A stretch of DNA of 64,000 nucleotides from Lycocorax pyrrhopterus obiensis (GCA_014706295.1 JACSVZ010000022.1:13472830-13536829); one strand, 5' to 3'. Counted from the first letter of the stretch, positions 14,211 through 27,538 are shown. Numbers and translations: made by a program. The notes: generated from the letters alone by a model not told the origin.

Positions 14211-17200
14211 CTTCTCGTCAGGAGGTCTCAAAACCACCCAGTACAATTGGAGTAGTTTGCTCGTTAGCAGATCTAGCAACCAGACTTTCAGCTTCGAATT
14301 TCTCTTATATCTGAGACTCCAGGCAAACAAAAAAAAAAAAAGCAGAAAAATCTTTCAGTAAACTTTGCACAGAGATAATCAATCTCCTATTCAGTTATTT
14401 GAACAGGCATCTAGAGTTCAGCGTTCCAGAGATCACTGAACTTGTCCTGATGAGGGTCTCTTCGTGCAGTTTGAAAAGAGGATGGGGAAATCTTTGGGGG
14501 CAATCCAAATATTTTTGATAGTTGCAACCCTTAAATATTTCATCACTCCAAATCTTGCCTTGACCTATAGATTCTCCTTCATCCTATCAACCATACACAT
14601 ATTTTTCTTCATCCTTAACCTGTCTCTTGCCTCCACAGGCAAAGGAAAAATCCAAACAACATGAAAAATCCTTTTTGTTTTATAATGCCATTTACCCACA
14701 CTGCTTTATCCTTTACAGAGAACCAAAAGGAAGCTGAATCAACTGAAAAATGTTCAGAAGCCCATAAAAAGGTAAATAAGTGAAAGTTTAATTTCCAAAA
14801 TAATTCAGGCACAAAATAAAAATATTTAAGACTTATGGAGATGAGCAGAACAGTTGCCTTTTGTGTGTAATTGTGTAAACCTGTTTTGAAGGGAGCAAAG
14901 CAACCAGCCAGCAACATCAGGCTCCTAGAAGACAAGTGGCAGGGCACATGGGGTCTGAAACAATGACTTTTTCTGCCTCCCCAGGGAAGGACTTTTACTG
15001 GGAGCAAACCACTGGAAATTCTCTAGCCCAGCTCTTTTTCCCCTCTAAATTGAGATGCTCCAGAAGATTTTAGCAGAGAGAGTCTCTTCCTCCAGCACAG
15101 GGAGCAGCAGGCATCTGCCTTTCCTCAGTTACCAAAACACACGGGCATGATGGGCAAAATTAAACAGAGATACTAAACACTGAAATATTTAAGTGTGGGC
15201 TAGGCCTCCTAAAATGCTCTGTGAATAATATAGATCTGTAAAAACAGGCAGTGCAACACCCAGCTCGTTTGTGTAGGGTGAACACCTTGCTCTCCACACC
15301 TTCCAAGATGAGCTGGGAAATGGGAACACAGCAAAGACGGAAATCCCCAGCCACCAGTGGAAATAGATTATATCACAGTCCATACTCCACATACAGGTAC
15401 AACACTGCCATTTACTGCTTCAGCTTTAATTTAATCCTGTTCTTTCAGCTCACATTGGGTTAGTAACAGCTCTGTCAATAAGAATGTCTTTTACTAAGCA
15501 GACCTCCAGCATCCTGAGGAAAACCAACCGGAAAATTTTGTCCTGTAGCCTGGACACACCTCTGGTCCAGCAGCTGAGTTGGGGCACTTAAACAACCCAG
15601 TTGGCAGAGAATTCCAGCAGTCCTTCCTCCCCAACAGCAACAGCATTTTATTTAAATTCCATGAACCTAGCCTAGGCTTTTAATCTAGGATGTCTCTAGA
15701 TGATGAAAATTCAAAGGTCCCAGTGTTTGTAACTCTTATAAAAGTCAGGAAAAGCACTGACAACTGAAGACATTTGGAATTGTGTTCCTACAGATCCCAG
15801 ACAGACAACATCAAGGCTTTAAAGGCTCAGTTCACCAAGCCACCATTCCAACTTTAGTTACTGAAATAACTTTACCCAGAGCATGTGTTGATGGTGCATG
15901 GTCAGAGCAGAAGGCTCTATCACATGGGCTCTGCCACAGCCTGTTTTGAACTGGGTTTGTTCAATCCTTTATTAACAGAACAGAAAAAGGAATGCAGCAT
16001 ATACTTGTTACATCTGCAAGCCATGCACGAGCACGATGCAACTGCAACGCTGTTGGATGGCAAGACTAGAATTCAAAACAACCCCAACCAGTTCGATAAG
16101 GCTGATGATAAAAAATAATAACGTGTAATTCAACAGAAGAGGAGCAAGGTAACACGATTCAGCAGGATTAATCTACTACACATATAGAAAATGACTGGGT
16201 AGGTAGCAGTTCATCAAAAAACGATGTGGGAGGTTATACTGGATCACAAGCTGAACATGAGTCAACAGTATCATACTGTTAAGAAAAAAAGCAATCATCA
16301 CATTAGATACATCAAGTGGAGTATTGCCTGCAAAACAGGCAAAGTAATATTCCCTGTCTGTTCAGCACTGTGAGACTTGGCTGGCAGCGTCACATCAACC
16401 TGGAGTATCAAGTTAGTAACAAAGATAAGGGCTCAGAAGAGGGAGCCAAGCATGACACACAAAAAGGAACAAATGAGAGGTTCAGCCTACAGAACCTGAA
16501 AAAAGTATTTTCAAGTGTGTTGGGGGAGAAGAAAAAAAATCAACAACTGTTCTCTGTGCCTATGACAAATACAGGTTTAAATTGCTTCAAGAGAGCTCCA
16601 GCTTAAACACAGAGGAAGGAAAAGGAAGCAACGTAATATACTGGCTTTGGTCCCCACCAATGGATCTTCAAGTCCCCATCAAGGACAAACCTGTTCCAAA
16701 GGAGCTGCTCATGCCCTGGGGAAGGAGTGTGCACTAGAATCCTCCTGGGCTCCTCCAGCCCTGGTTCTGAGTCCACGAAACACCAACACACAGGTCCAGG
16801 AGACACCACAAACAGCTCTCGGTGACATCACTGAGACTCGCTGACAGAGCTGTGGCATTTATACGGAGTTATCTATTCATCCCCACTGACTAGATCAGGA
16901 ACAAACAGGTGATTAAATTTCACACTTTAAAATAGTCCTGACTTGCACTTTATCACCTGTAGCAATTTCTTTATTTTCCACCATCTTCCCCAGCTCGTAT
17001 GTTTTTCTTTCATATACCAATAGTTCCAATATGCTTTTCTTGCTACATGGTGAAGTAACAGACATTTGTTTCACTGACCTGCCTTTCATGATTCTCTAGA
17101 CATGAACTGACAGAGAGAGTTGATACATAGCTTTGTATGGAACAGTTTTTGTAATCTTGACTATTTCTCTTCGGCTAATTGCTACGTTCATAATTATTTT

Positions 17201-18344
17201 AAGAAGGATTGGAATTACTACGAGACAAACTCAGTGTAAGAAAATTTTAGACTAAAAGTAATTTTTGTGACTAACCTCTGAACTGCTAGGAAATTGTGAT
17301 TTATAATAGGCATAGTAATAGCCTTTAATGACTGCAGTGCTTCTGGGTATCAATGAAAACAGACTGGCCCATTTCAAAGCAGAAAGGGCATCTATTTTAT
17401 TTTTTTCTCCTTCATGGGTGGCCCATACATTTCTTCAGGGTCCTCGGAGGAGCTTCCAACACCCCCACAGTGCGTTGCACACAGTGGCTGCCATTACCAC
17501 ACTCGTGTTAATGGGCTGCAGCTGATGCGACCCCTCCGAGCAGCAGCACAACCAGCACAGGCTGAATTACTGCCACTGGCTCTCTGCTACAGAGCACTGG
17601 CAAGTGGGGAGGAACAGCGGCAGCAAAGTAGCGAGGGCACAGCAAAAAATAATTAGGATTTTGTATTGGAAGGGAGCAGGAAACAGGAATCTGGATGCTG
17701 CAGCCTGGGGTCACAAGGCATGGGGCAGCGAGCGCGGCTGGCTGTTCCCAACGACAGTGCAGCCCATATGCCAGAACATTTGCCACTTCCCGCTCCCTCT
17801 GTGCAACTGCAATCCAAAATTAATAAATAAATTAGGGATAATGAACATAAACAAGAAAAATGGCAAGCCTGTGGCAAAGAGAGATCTCTTTCAATCCAAG
17901 TATTTTTCATGTTGCAGAGAACTTGCTCAGGAAACAAACATCCTCCTGAAAGAAACGATGTAGCCAGTTATAAGACAAATATTTTGGGAAAACAGAAACT
18001 CTGCACGTTCTCTTTCATTCTACTAAAACTAAAGAGGAAATTGAATGCTTTTTCAATACAAGTGTAACATTTCCTTATGCCAGGAGACAAACTCTGCCTA
18101 GGTTAAGTCTGGACATTAATGGAAGCAAACAGCTGAATGCTGGTCCCTGGTGTTTCAATTATTCTCTCTTTAGAGGTTGTGCTTCCAAGAAATTAAAGAA
18201 ACACGATTTCCCAGTAAGGATCATGTTTTGCAGGCTGTTGCAATGCTTTTATTTAAAGCTGTTTGATTTGTATTTGCAGAAAAGCTCAGTTCATCCCTCT
18301 GCCTTCTCATCCATTCACCTGCAAAGTGCTTGCCAGGGTCAGAG

Positions 18345-18692
18345 CCCAGTGGAGGCTGCAGAGCTGCCTGCCCGAGCCCCTGCTCAGCACAAGGTCAGCC
18401 AGAGCAGGCTCCAGGACCACGTCCACTTGGGTTCCAAGTATCTCCAAGAACAGAGACTTCACGGCACCTCTGAGAAACCTCTCCCAGTGTGACAACCCTC
18501 ACACTGAAAGCTTCTTCCCACACTTAAGTGCAATGTCCTGCATTTCAGTGTTAGTGCCCATTTTCTTCTGCCCTTGCTCTGTGCACCTCATCTCAACACA
18601 CTCTCACAAGGAATTTATACACAGTGACAAAGTCTCCCCCTGAGACTTCTCTTCTCCAAGGTAAACAATCCCAGCGCTCTCAGCTTCTCCTT
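18345..18692 (-). mobile_element. CR1 LINE fragment, older subfamily
   Basis: About 350 bp follow the reverse complement of a CR1 of the Y/F type: CCAAGTATCTCCAAGAACAG, GACAACCCTCACACTGAAAG, TGTCCTGCATTTCAGTGTTA, AATTTATACACAGTGACAAA, and CCAGCGCTCTCAGCTTCTCC. The terminal octamers are missing and divergence is high, so it is probably an old copy. It is the largest recognisable transposon in the intron 2 part of the window. Confidence 0.85.
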
Positions 18693-19640
18693 TCAGAAAT
18701 ACTAATAAATAAATACTAAAACAAATCTCAAAATATCAATGTATCACGGCATCCTGAGCAGTAAGAAAACCCTGCCATGGCAGAGCTGGCCAAGGACGCT
18801 TCTGGGTTTTACCTGGAAAAGCAACCCTGAGGTTCATGTAGGCACCAAAAGGAAAACTGAATGTGAAGCCAAATCCTTTTCAGAACATTTGGCTAGGGCA
18901 CAAAAGGTTTACACACACAAAAAGGGATACAGATCAATTCCATCGAGCCTGCAGAGATCCCCCTGCAGTGCTCCACATCAGGATCCTGGAGAAATCTGTC
19001 TGGAATCACTGGCACAGGTTCATCCCAACCCCCTTGTCAAAGCACGCAAAGCTGGAGTTCCCAGACGCAAGGACTGGTCTTTGCTTTTCAAATACCACTT
19101 TATGGTCTTAGTTCTTACTACTTCCATTTGCCTGAAAATAAAAAATTCCACTTGATACAGTGATGGCCCTAATTCTGAATATACCAGTAACCTCAAATCA
19201 AACAGAAACTCCCTTCTTTCCCTACATTACTCAAATTCATTCTATGAGAAACATTAAGCAGCAGATTTCCAATGAAATCCTATCCTCTGTAGTTTTAATC
19301 TCTTCTTGCCCTCCAAATAAGTCTTTTAAGTATTATCTATATTGCTAAAATATTCTATGAGCTGTGCACATGGCCCATGCTGCTGTCGAACCAAGTTCCC
19401 CAGCTTGAGTCTGCAATGAAATGAGCTCCCTCTAAAAAAACTTGAGACTCATTTCCAGGGTAGAAATTAAGGCAGAAGGAGGCCTGAACATAAATATCAA
19501 TGAAATTAGGCAATGAGAACTGGCATTAGGTCAATGAAAATTAAGCAAGAAAATATTTCACTGCTAGAATAAATAAGTTTGAATTGCCACATGCAAAAAC
19601 CGTAATTTCCAGAATGCTTTCAGCATCTGCTCGGGGAGAT

Positions 19641-19658
19641 CAGAGCTCATGAGCTCTG
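19641..19658. repeat. Perfect 18 bp palindrome
   Basis: CAGAGCTCATGAGCTCTG is its own exact reverse complement, without a spacer. It contains two SacI-like GAGCTC cores. It lies in intron 2 and is not part of a repeat family that I recognise. Confidence 0.95.
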
Positions 19659-22600
19659 TCAGTGACAGTCAATTCCTGTACAAAGAACTGACTTTAAAAT
19701 TAACATTTTCTGACCTTAAAAGACCTAAAATGATCTGCTTAGAGTTCAAAACAACAGGTATTTCACAATAAATAACTAACTGATACTATTCCAGACATAG
19801 CTTATTTCCTAAAAGCCTAAGCATAAATAAAGAAATGAATAAATTATTCAACAGAAATTATTGTTTCATTTTCTTTCTTAATACCTATTTAGACTGCCTA
19901 ATTTGAAGCAGCACAATTCTCTAACAGACAAATCCCTGAAAAAAGAGAGAAGCTTCAAGTCTGTTCTTGGAGAAGCAGATTTATTCAGATAAAAATCAGT
20001 CAACTCCCCAGAATGCAGAAAAAAGTAATTTTGCTTGGGTTTGAGGAATTTGGTTCAAAGCTCTGAACTAGAAAGCAATATATACAGTTATTAAACAGTG
20101 TAAGGGGATTAACTCTACAGAGTGTTATTGACTACTCCAGTCTCATTAACTGCAATTTTATTTAGATAAAAATGTCATCTTAAACATCATTTTTGTGTCA
20201 GAAGTTAGATCTGAAGAACAACATTAAAAATACATAGGCACCAGCAGTTCCCCGATCTGCAGCAGCTCTTTCTGGGGTCTCCCCTGGAACTCATGATGGA
20301 AATTATGGTTTTGATTTGCAACATGCCCATCACACGAAACTGCTTTTGAAAGAAATTGTCCTGCAGAATGCGAGAAGTGTTTTCTGAGAGGCAGCTTCAC
20401 TGGAGCATGTACAAGCTGAACACAGAGAGCTGATGCCTGTCTGCCTCTCCTTCCTCCAAGAAAGGAAGGAAGGAAGATTAGGGAAAGAGTTCTGGGTTCC
20501 CAATGGATGTTCTCCTATTTTCAGATTTTATTAGGGAGCTGTGAAGCTAATTACGTGTACAATAACCTCAGTAACTGCTTTCCATGCAGAATCACAGACC
20601 AGAAAATAATAAAAACATGAATGGAAAAACCTCTCTGCTTTTTTTCAACTCGGAGCAGCTTGGAGAAGGTACTGGCTATTCCAGGAGGCTGCAGCAGAGC
20701 TGCTGCAAGCACCGAGCAACCCTCCAGAGGTGCTCAACAACCCCACCAAACACCAGAACAAATCCCAACATTCCTCAGGCTCTTCCCTTTCCAAAAGCAC
20801 CCATAGGAGACACCAAGGGCATCTGGAAGACACAGGCATGACTGTGGGCAGGAGAAGCCTCACACATCCCCACACACTCTTCAGAGACAGACCTTGGCCT
20901 GCCTGTGGGAACCAAGCTCCTGCCAAAATTAACCGCAAAGGGGTACCTGGGTATTTTCTGGACTCTAAACCCAGGAAAAGTGGGAAGCCTACATCATCTA
21001 CACTGTTCTGCACTATCCCATGGGATTGTGGATGCTGGGGTTCTTTGGTCTATGCAGTCAATACTTTCTAAACATTATTCACAGCCTTCCTAAGTTTTAA
21101 TATTGGATGTGGTGAGGGCTGAAGAGGATGGAGGTTTTGAAACCTCCGTGGGGAGAACAAAGAGCTTTTGACCATGAATAATATCCTACCTCTAAAAAAC
21201 TTACAAGAGATGGTCTCCACAGTGAATTCTTATAAAAAGAAAAAAGATGTACTTCAATAAAGCTTGTACGAGTTTTATTTGTTTTTAACCAAAAATTGTG
21301 CTAGTAAAAATCCTAGAATGGAAGCAATTACATTTTTATACATTTGCATGAGCTTGGCTACCTTTGGTTTCATACACTTGCTTAGAGCAGAACACGCTGG
21401 CAGAGTTTATTCATCTTCCCATATGAAAATAAGCTGTGCTGCCACGCACTCATCCCCAAACGTAGCTGCCTACGCAAGTGAAGTTACCCTGCTCCATCAG
21501 CACAGGCCTGCTTGGGCTGGGCAAAGAAACATGAATCACTGCAGATGAAGAGATGCACAGAAACACAAAAAAGCGGCTGCACCTCTCATTTGCTTGTGCT
21601 GGCTGCTGTGAGTTGTTCTGTTTAGGTGTCTTTGAGAGGCGCTGGAGCTGTGGTGGGACTACACTGGACAAATAATACATTCAACACCCTGATGCCATTC
21701 CACCCACTCCCAGTTGCCACAGCCTCACAGCATGCCAATTAAACCTGACCTTCTAATTTTGAAAAACATCTTTTTTTATTAACTATAATCCTAAACACTA
21801 CCAAAAAATAAAAAAGGGCATAAAGCCAATAGCGAGAATATCATATTGCACACCACTTTCAGCATCCTACTCCTTCTTTCCCTCCTTCCCCAAGAGGCCA
21901 CTGGTGATGATCACTCCCAAACACTGAGTTCACATGAGGAATCAGATCCCCTGGGACACTGCTGATCTGCTTCAGTGCAGCCCCACATGTCCCTGCTCCC
22001 CACCCCTCAGGACTAATGTTCTCACCACGATCAGTTAAAATGAATAATTAACAAAGAGGAAAAGATCCCCGTGCTGCAATCGTCCTCTGCCATACTGCAG
22101 ACACAGAGATCTTTCCCTCAGGCTAAAGAAGAAAATACTTAACGAACGTATCTTAAACATTATCATGCATCAGTGATCAAGACTAAGTTTATTATCCTGC
22201 AAACAAAAACAAAGACAAAAAAAGTAGAACAGATTACACCCCAGTAACTTTCATTAAGGGATGCAGTGATGGCATTTCTAAGGAAGGCAATGGCTCCACA
22301 AATCACCTCAGCTCACACCCCATCACCAGGCCACAGTGCTGGCAGTGATGTGCAGTGTGTGGTATTTGTGGCACTACTGGGGAAAACTATTTTAAGTCTA
22401 ATTAACATGAAATTTTTAGAATGCAGATGCTTTTCATTTATACATAAAACAAAATGCCGTGACATTTTTCCCATCCATTTATCATAAACAAGTTAATTAC
22501 TGTGTAACAAATAGCTCCTGCTAGAATCTGTATGTTTTTGAGCATGTTAGAGAGCTGACTCAGGCAAATAAGATGAACCACAAAGTAGTAGCTAATAGCT

Positions 22601-25265
22601 TACGGCATACTTATAATAAAACAATGACTCTGTAAAAGCTCTTGTTGTCAAATTAAGGCTAAGCTATTTCCATTGGAATAAACCAATTATAAGCAGTCAT
22701 TATCTGTTTAACTTGATTCAAACCTAGAATACTATAAACACTTTCATTCTGATGCATTCATAACAGTGCATACATTTGAGAGCTGGATATTGCAAAGCTT
22801 AGAAGGGAAATGCTGAGTTTATTGCCACGCAGCTCATCCTGAGCCATGGAACAGCCGAACTTCCCCGTGTGGAGGAATTTCACCACCATGCCGAGGTCTG
22901 CACGCTCCCTGATTTCTGATGGACAAACCTTTAGGCATAAACTGTCCCAGGACTGCCCACCTCTCCTTCCTAAGGACAAGGTGAGCATTATCCATAAAAA
23001 CCTCATGTTTGCTCCATGAAATCCCCCGAGAGCCATCCCAGCTACACGCACGCTTTTTCCACCCCCAAAATTCCATGAAAGCACTGACAGGTGAACTCCT
23101 GCCTACTTTTTTTTTTTTTTTTTACTCAGGCAAACAGTCCCATTTGGCCTGCAGATGAATTACTGAATGCTGATGAATAAGATGGTGGTAGCTGGCAGCA
23201 AAGCTTTGCGTGGTAAGATGGTGTGAAATAGTACATATGTCAATCTATCAAACATGATAATGTAAGCAATCTGAACCCATTTTTGGTCTGAACTATTGTA
23301 CAATGCTTCACCCAGATGGAAGAAAGAGATAAACATTTTATGCTTCAGACACATCAAGTGCTAGGAAGTAAAATTAAACCTAAACTGGAAAACTACCAAT
23401 TTTACATGCTAGAGTATATATAAAGAACAACACAACCATGAAGAAGACTTTTCTCGCCCATTATTGTATAAATTAATTAGATATATTTGCTTCCTATGAT
23501 AAACAACAGCATGTATTTGACTGTAGATTAAAAGGTGCAAAGATGATAGTTTACTTATTAGCAAACACAGTGCTTGCACTTTTTTCTTCCTCCTTTTGTT
23601 GAGAAAACACTTATAAATCACGGAACTTGCAACAATGTTACCAGGACATGAATCTTAGAAGTGGGGCATGGATACATAATGTCCCCAGGGTGAGTTCAGC
23701 CCTAAATCAGAGGCAGGTTTGCCATGACTAATGTACAACTACAATCGGTCCCTAAAGGATAAAATCAAATAGAAATATATTTCCATTCAAATCAACTTGA
23801 CAGCCTGTGTAAATATAATTTCATATTTAAAAATTATGAGTTAAACCAGAAATGAAATGACAGCCACTGTGCTGTTTTGAAAGTCCCAACCATCTAATGC
23901 CTCTAAACAGACCCTTCTGCTCCATCCCTGTTGTCCACCTCCATAAACACAGCGCAATTTATCAAGCACTAAACTGCAAAAAACACACTTCTGAGCAAAT
24001 GTATTTATGGCACGGCTTTCTACAGTACTCAGAGAACATTTTTTATCAAATAATTTGCAGAGCTAAAAGAGCATGAAATCTACTCAGTTTCCAGGCTGAC
24101 CTGTAAAGCCACCTTCACATTTGGGAAAAAATTGCTACAAAGTGTATAAACTACTGGTATTTGGTCTCTTCAGGGTTGCATATTCTCGGGCTTGTCCATC
24201 TCAATTCCCTCATTGGTTACCCTTCAAACTAAAAATAAACTCCCCAAGGTCTACTAATTAATGCCAGGCCAGTCAAGAGAATTCCTGAACAGCAACACTA
24301 AGACAACTGGGCACAGAAACAAAAGTGATTGCCAGCTCATGCAGAGCAAAAATGTCCAGTCCTGGATTCTGCTGAAGCCAGAGAGAACAATGACAACTCT
24401 CCCTCTCTTCTGAGAAAAATCAAAGTAACGGAGCAGGTGTTTGCTCTGGAGGAAGACAGAAATCCTGGCTTTCTGGCAGAGGGACATGCATGTGAGCAAA
24501 ATGTGCTCAGGAAAACACTACAAAGGGTTTATAAAGCCTGGAGAGGAGCACCAAGTCCTGATGTGCTTCCAACTTCCTGGGGTGCTGGGAGGAGATTCTG
24601 ATCTTCGAAAATTCTCTTGGAATAAAATATTTTTCTGTATCATGCAAATATAAAGTTTAATTATTTTTAACTTGAAAGGGAGACAGATCAATACACTGGA
24701 TAATCTATTGTTATTTGGATTACGAAGACATCTTAGAGTTTACAAGCACAAAAGTGGTTATAATCCTGCAATTACTATAAAGCTAATTGGTAGTTTCTTT
24801 TTGCCTGTGTTTTCATGTTGTCAGTGGGGCAGTAATGAAAATGAATGCCACATTTGTGAACAGAATGTCTGTAGGCTTGTTTACCACATTTCCAACAACA
24901 ACGTCTGCTTTATCATCCATTTCAAAGCAGAGATAATTTAGGGATCTTTGAATTTCATACATAAAAATACTTTCTAAAATATCAGATGCAGAGTTCCTTC
25001 AGACAGGGTGGGAGTGGGAGACTCAAGAGTGAAGTGATGACCTCGCATAGTATAACAAACAATCCACCTGAAGCAGACAGCACGCGGACTTGGAATGATT
25101 CATCTGTATTCAAAACTGTGCTCAGGTAAACCACTTAGTGTTTCATCCTCCTACAAACATAATTCTGCTGACAATTTCACCATCAAAACCAGCATCTTTA
25201 AGCCTCCTTTCACCTCCTGAAAATACAGTTATTGCAGAAGCTATTAAGCTTTTTATTCCACTTAC

Positions 25266-25377
25266 CTTTGAGTAACTTCTGCCCTTCCATGATGTTCTGG
25301 GAGATGAATGCTGTGTAGTCTTGCTCTGAGAAGCCAGGCTTGCATGTGGGTCTAACTGTAAGATCCCCATTGTGTGC
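25266..25377 (-). CDS. CDH4: CDH4 exon 2 (start of cadherin prodomain)
   Basis: This 112 bp internal exon encodes 37 residues plus one base. It begins [16 protein letters not shown] and continues with [20 protein letters not shown]. This matches my recollection of the N-terminal prodomain of R-cadherin (human CDH4 has a very similar AHNEDL, CKAGFSEDDYTALISQNI, EGEKLL pattern) much better than N-cadherin. The single cysteine and the EGQKLL motif are typical of the cadherin prodomain, which is removed by furin in the mature protein. The acceptor AG lies at 25379-25378, with a T-rich tract upstream on the minus strand. The donor GTAAGT reads from 25265 to 25260. The phases are 0 at the left junction and 1 at the right, as in other classical cadherins. 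Later exons, including the cadherin repeats, transmembrane segment and catenin-binding tail, lie beyond base 1. CDH2 is the main alternative and fits less well. Confidence 0.93.
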
Positions 25378-27412
25378 CTGCAAAAACAAAACAAGGAAAA
25401 TGCACACCATGACTTCTGTCATTTGGGAAAACGTTCTGCACCCAGTGATGAAGTGTTTAGGCATGAGCAAACCTGAACAGTAAAGCAGTGTGCAAGTAGA
25501 AGTTGCTTGTGTTAGAGTGCCTATCTGTTGGAGTGGATCCATACTGTAGCTGCAAAAAATAAAATGGGCCAGCAATAGTTGCCTGACTACAAGAGAGCAT
25601 TGTTTGTAGGAAGGCTGGAATACTGGGCACTGTCAGAAGAGGGGAGGAAACAAAGAGCAGCAATTCATCAAGGCGCTGTGCTCGCACTGGAGACACGCAA
25701 AGGCCTGATGTTGCAACATCCAAATCACTGAGGTTTGCTACTGAGAAACCGGGCAGACCCCAGGATGGGAGGGGGAGAAACACAGGAGCCTGCGACGCGG
25801 TGAGGACACCCTTCCTTCCCCTTCACCCTGCAGCAGCATCCCAGGCTCTGCCTGCTGCTGCCTCTGGGACCGTCCAGGCTCTGCACTTGCCCCGGCAGTG
25901 GGAGGGGATGGAGGGGATCCCAATTAAAAGCGTAACCATGCACAGTCTCGTGCACAACCTGCCAGCACCCAGACAGAAGCAGACAACTAAACACTCAGCT
26001 GCAACTTCGGGCTGAGCAGAGGATCCAGCCCCCGCCACAGGGACAGGGCAGTCCAGTCACAACAGCCCAGGTTCCTTGGGATTCCCCGGCAGGGAAGGTC
26101 CCAGACCTCAGCTCCAAAGGAACTCGCTGACAGCACACAAGCCCGTGATTTATGCCTAGCGAGTGCCAGGTGATTTACGCACTAACAAGTGCTGGTGGCA
26201 GGGGATTTCTAACGCGCCCGGGCTGTCGGCAGAGCCAGCCAGAGCATCGCTTAGCGATGCTGGCGGCACCTCCGACGCCTCCAGACCCGGCAGCGCCGGC
26301 TGAAGCCGGGGGACCGGGAGCGGCGCTTCCCCGGCAAAGTGCAACTCCAGGCGTGCACCTGCCTCCCCGGGGGAGCATCGCAGCCCCCCTGGGCCCCCCG
26401 AAACACTCCTGCACACAGACAGCGCTGCATTAGAGAGACAGAAGGGAAGCGGAGAGAAGGGTCCTTTCGGATGAGCTTAGTAAGCAGAACACAAGCCAAT
26501 GCACTCGGCTTAAAATCACGCTCGGGAGACGGATGCCAGCTACTGCAGGGGAAGCGCAAGGAAGCGGCGGCTCTGTTGGACTCTGACCGTGGCTGGCAAG
26601 ATGTTGCCATTAGGAAACATTTCAAAGGGTCTCACCGAGGATAGTGGGCTTTGAATCTGAGATCGCCCCACTATCAGAGCGGTGCTCGCTAGGCGAGAGC
26701 GCATTCGGGGGTATTCCTGCGCACCCACCAGCCTCCCCAGGGCTCGGGACATCCTCACAGATTCAACTTGGCACCGGGGGATTGAGGCAGAAGAATAAGC
26801 GGCTCTTGTTCCTGCAGCCAGCCCAGCCCGAAACCCAGGAGGCGCCCGGCTCGCTCTGTAACACTGCAGCCACGCGTTCAGGCGCTTGTTGATGTTCTAC
26901 AGAAACCTCTCAATTTCAGGCGGCGTGGGAATAAAACCCTAAAAATCCCGAACTTTTCAGAGCATCATCCCCCAGCACGATCCGGGCCCGCTCGGTGGGT
27001 TTACGGGCTTGTAAAAACAAAAGTTACGGGCTGCAGCGCGGCGCAGGCTCCGCGGGGCTCGGCGGGGAGCGCGGAGCGGCCGCGGGGGCTCCGAGGGGCT
27101 CGGAGCGGCTCCGCGCCGGGACGCGCCGCTGCCCCCGAAGTTTCTCCGGCGAGGCGCAGCGCAGAGGGCAACTTGTGCGGGTACCGCGGCGGCACCTGAG
27201 TCCCGGCTCAAAAAACCCAACAATTAAAAACTGCTCAGCGGCGATCTGAAATCAAAAAGAGGGAGGCGAAACGGCGGAGCAGCGGGAGCAGCGGCAGGAG
27301 CTGCGCGCAGCCACCACCATCCTCACACCCGACCCCGAAGTTGCCGCGGCGGGAGCGGAGGAGCCGCGGCGGGGATGCTCCTCGCCCGCTTCACCCGGGG
27401 CGCCCCACTTAC
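25378..27412 (-). other. CDH4: CDH4 intron 1
   Basis: This 2,035 bp intron is bounded by GTAAGT at the exon 1 donor and a T-rich tract plus CAG at the exon 2 acceptor. The half nearest exon 1 is very GC-rich and belongs to the CpG island. The half nearest exon 2 is ordinary sequence. Many overlapping open frames appear on both strands, as expected in GC-rich DNA with few stop codons. None resembles a known protein. I see no transposable element in it. Confidence 0.85.
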
Positions 27413-27478
27413 CGCCGCCGAGCCCCAGACGGGAAGGAAGAGCAGCAGCAGCAGCCGCCGCCTCGGGCCGGCCCTCAT
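27413..27478 (-). CDS. CDH4: CDH4 coding exon 1 (signal peptide of R-cadherin)
   Basis: This is the first coding exon of a classical type I cadherin, a calcium-dependent homophilic adhesion protein of the cell surface. It encodes 22 residues: a basic n-region (MRAGPRRR), a leucine-rich core (LLLLLFLPV) and a small-residue c-region ending GSAA, which is a typical secretory signal peptide. The ATG (27478-27476) has G at -3, and no other ATG lies on this strand for about 400 bases upstream. The exon ends at a strong donor: GTAAGT reads from 27412 to 27407. The junction is phase 0 and joins cleanly to exon 2, giving GSAA followed by AHNGDLTV. The exon lies in a CpG island, as expected for a developmental gene. 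A short signal-peptide exon alone does not identify a gene; the assignment rests on exon 2. The transcription start is not visible. Confidence 0.88.
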
Positions 27479-27490
27479 GTCCGCGGCGGG

Positions 27491-27538
27491 CGGTGCGGTG
27501 CGGTTCGATGCGGTGCGGTGCGGATCGATGCGGTGCGG
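27491..27538. repeat. TGCGG-type pentamer minisatellite in the CDH4 5' UTR
   Basis: The segment is built of repeated GCGGT/TGCGG units with two TCGATGCGG interruptions. It begins about 13 bases upstream of the CDH4 start codon, so it should be part of the 5' UTR. On the transcript it would read as repeated CCGCA units. Such a tract can vary in length between individuals. Confidence 0.8.

Larger units (their letters stand above)
1..25265 (-). other. CDH4: CDH4 intron 2, 5' portion (continues beyond the window)
   Basis: All of this lies downstream of the exon 2 donor on the gene strand, and no further CDH4 exon was found, so intron 2 is at least 25 kb here. Large second introns are characteristic of classical cadherin genes. 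The content is AT-rich, with poly(A/T) runs (for example 668-685 and 23107-23123), three CR1 fragments (2268-2327, 14009-14210, 18345-18692), short simple repeats and an 18 bp palindrome at 19641-19658. Stretches at about 1000-1160, 7640-8060 and 22480-22760 look like candidate regulatory elements. Open frames of up to 158 codons are present, but none has recognisable homology or convincing exon boundaries. Confidence 0.8.
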
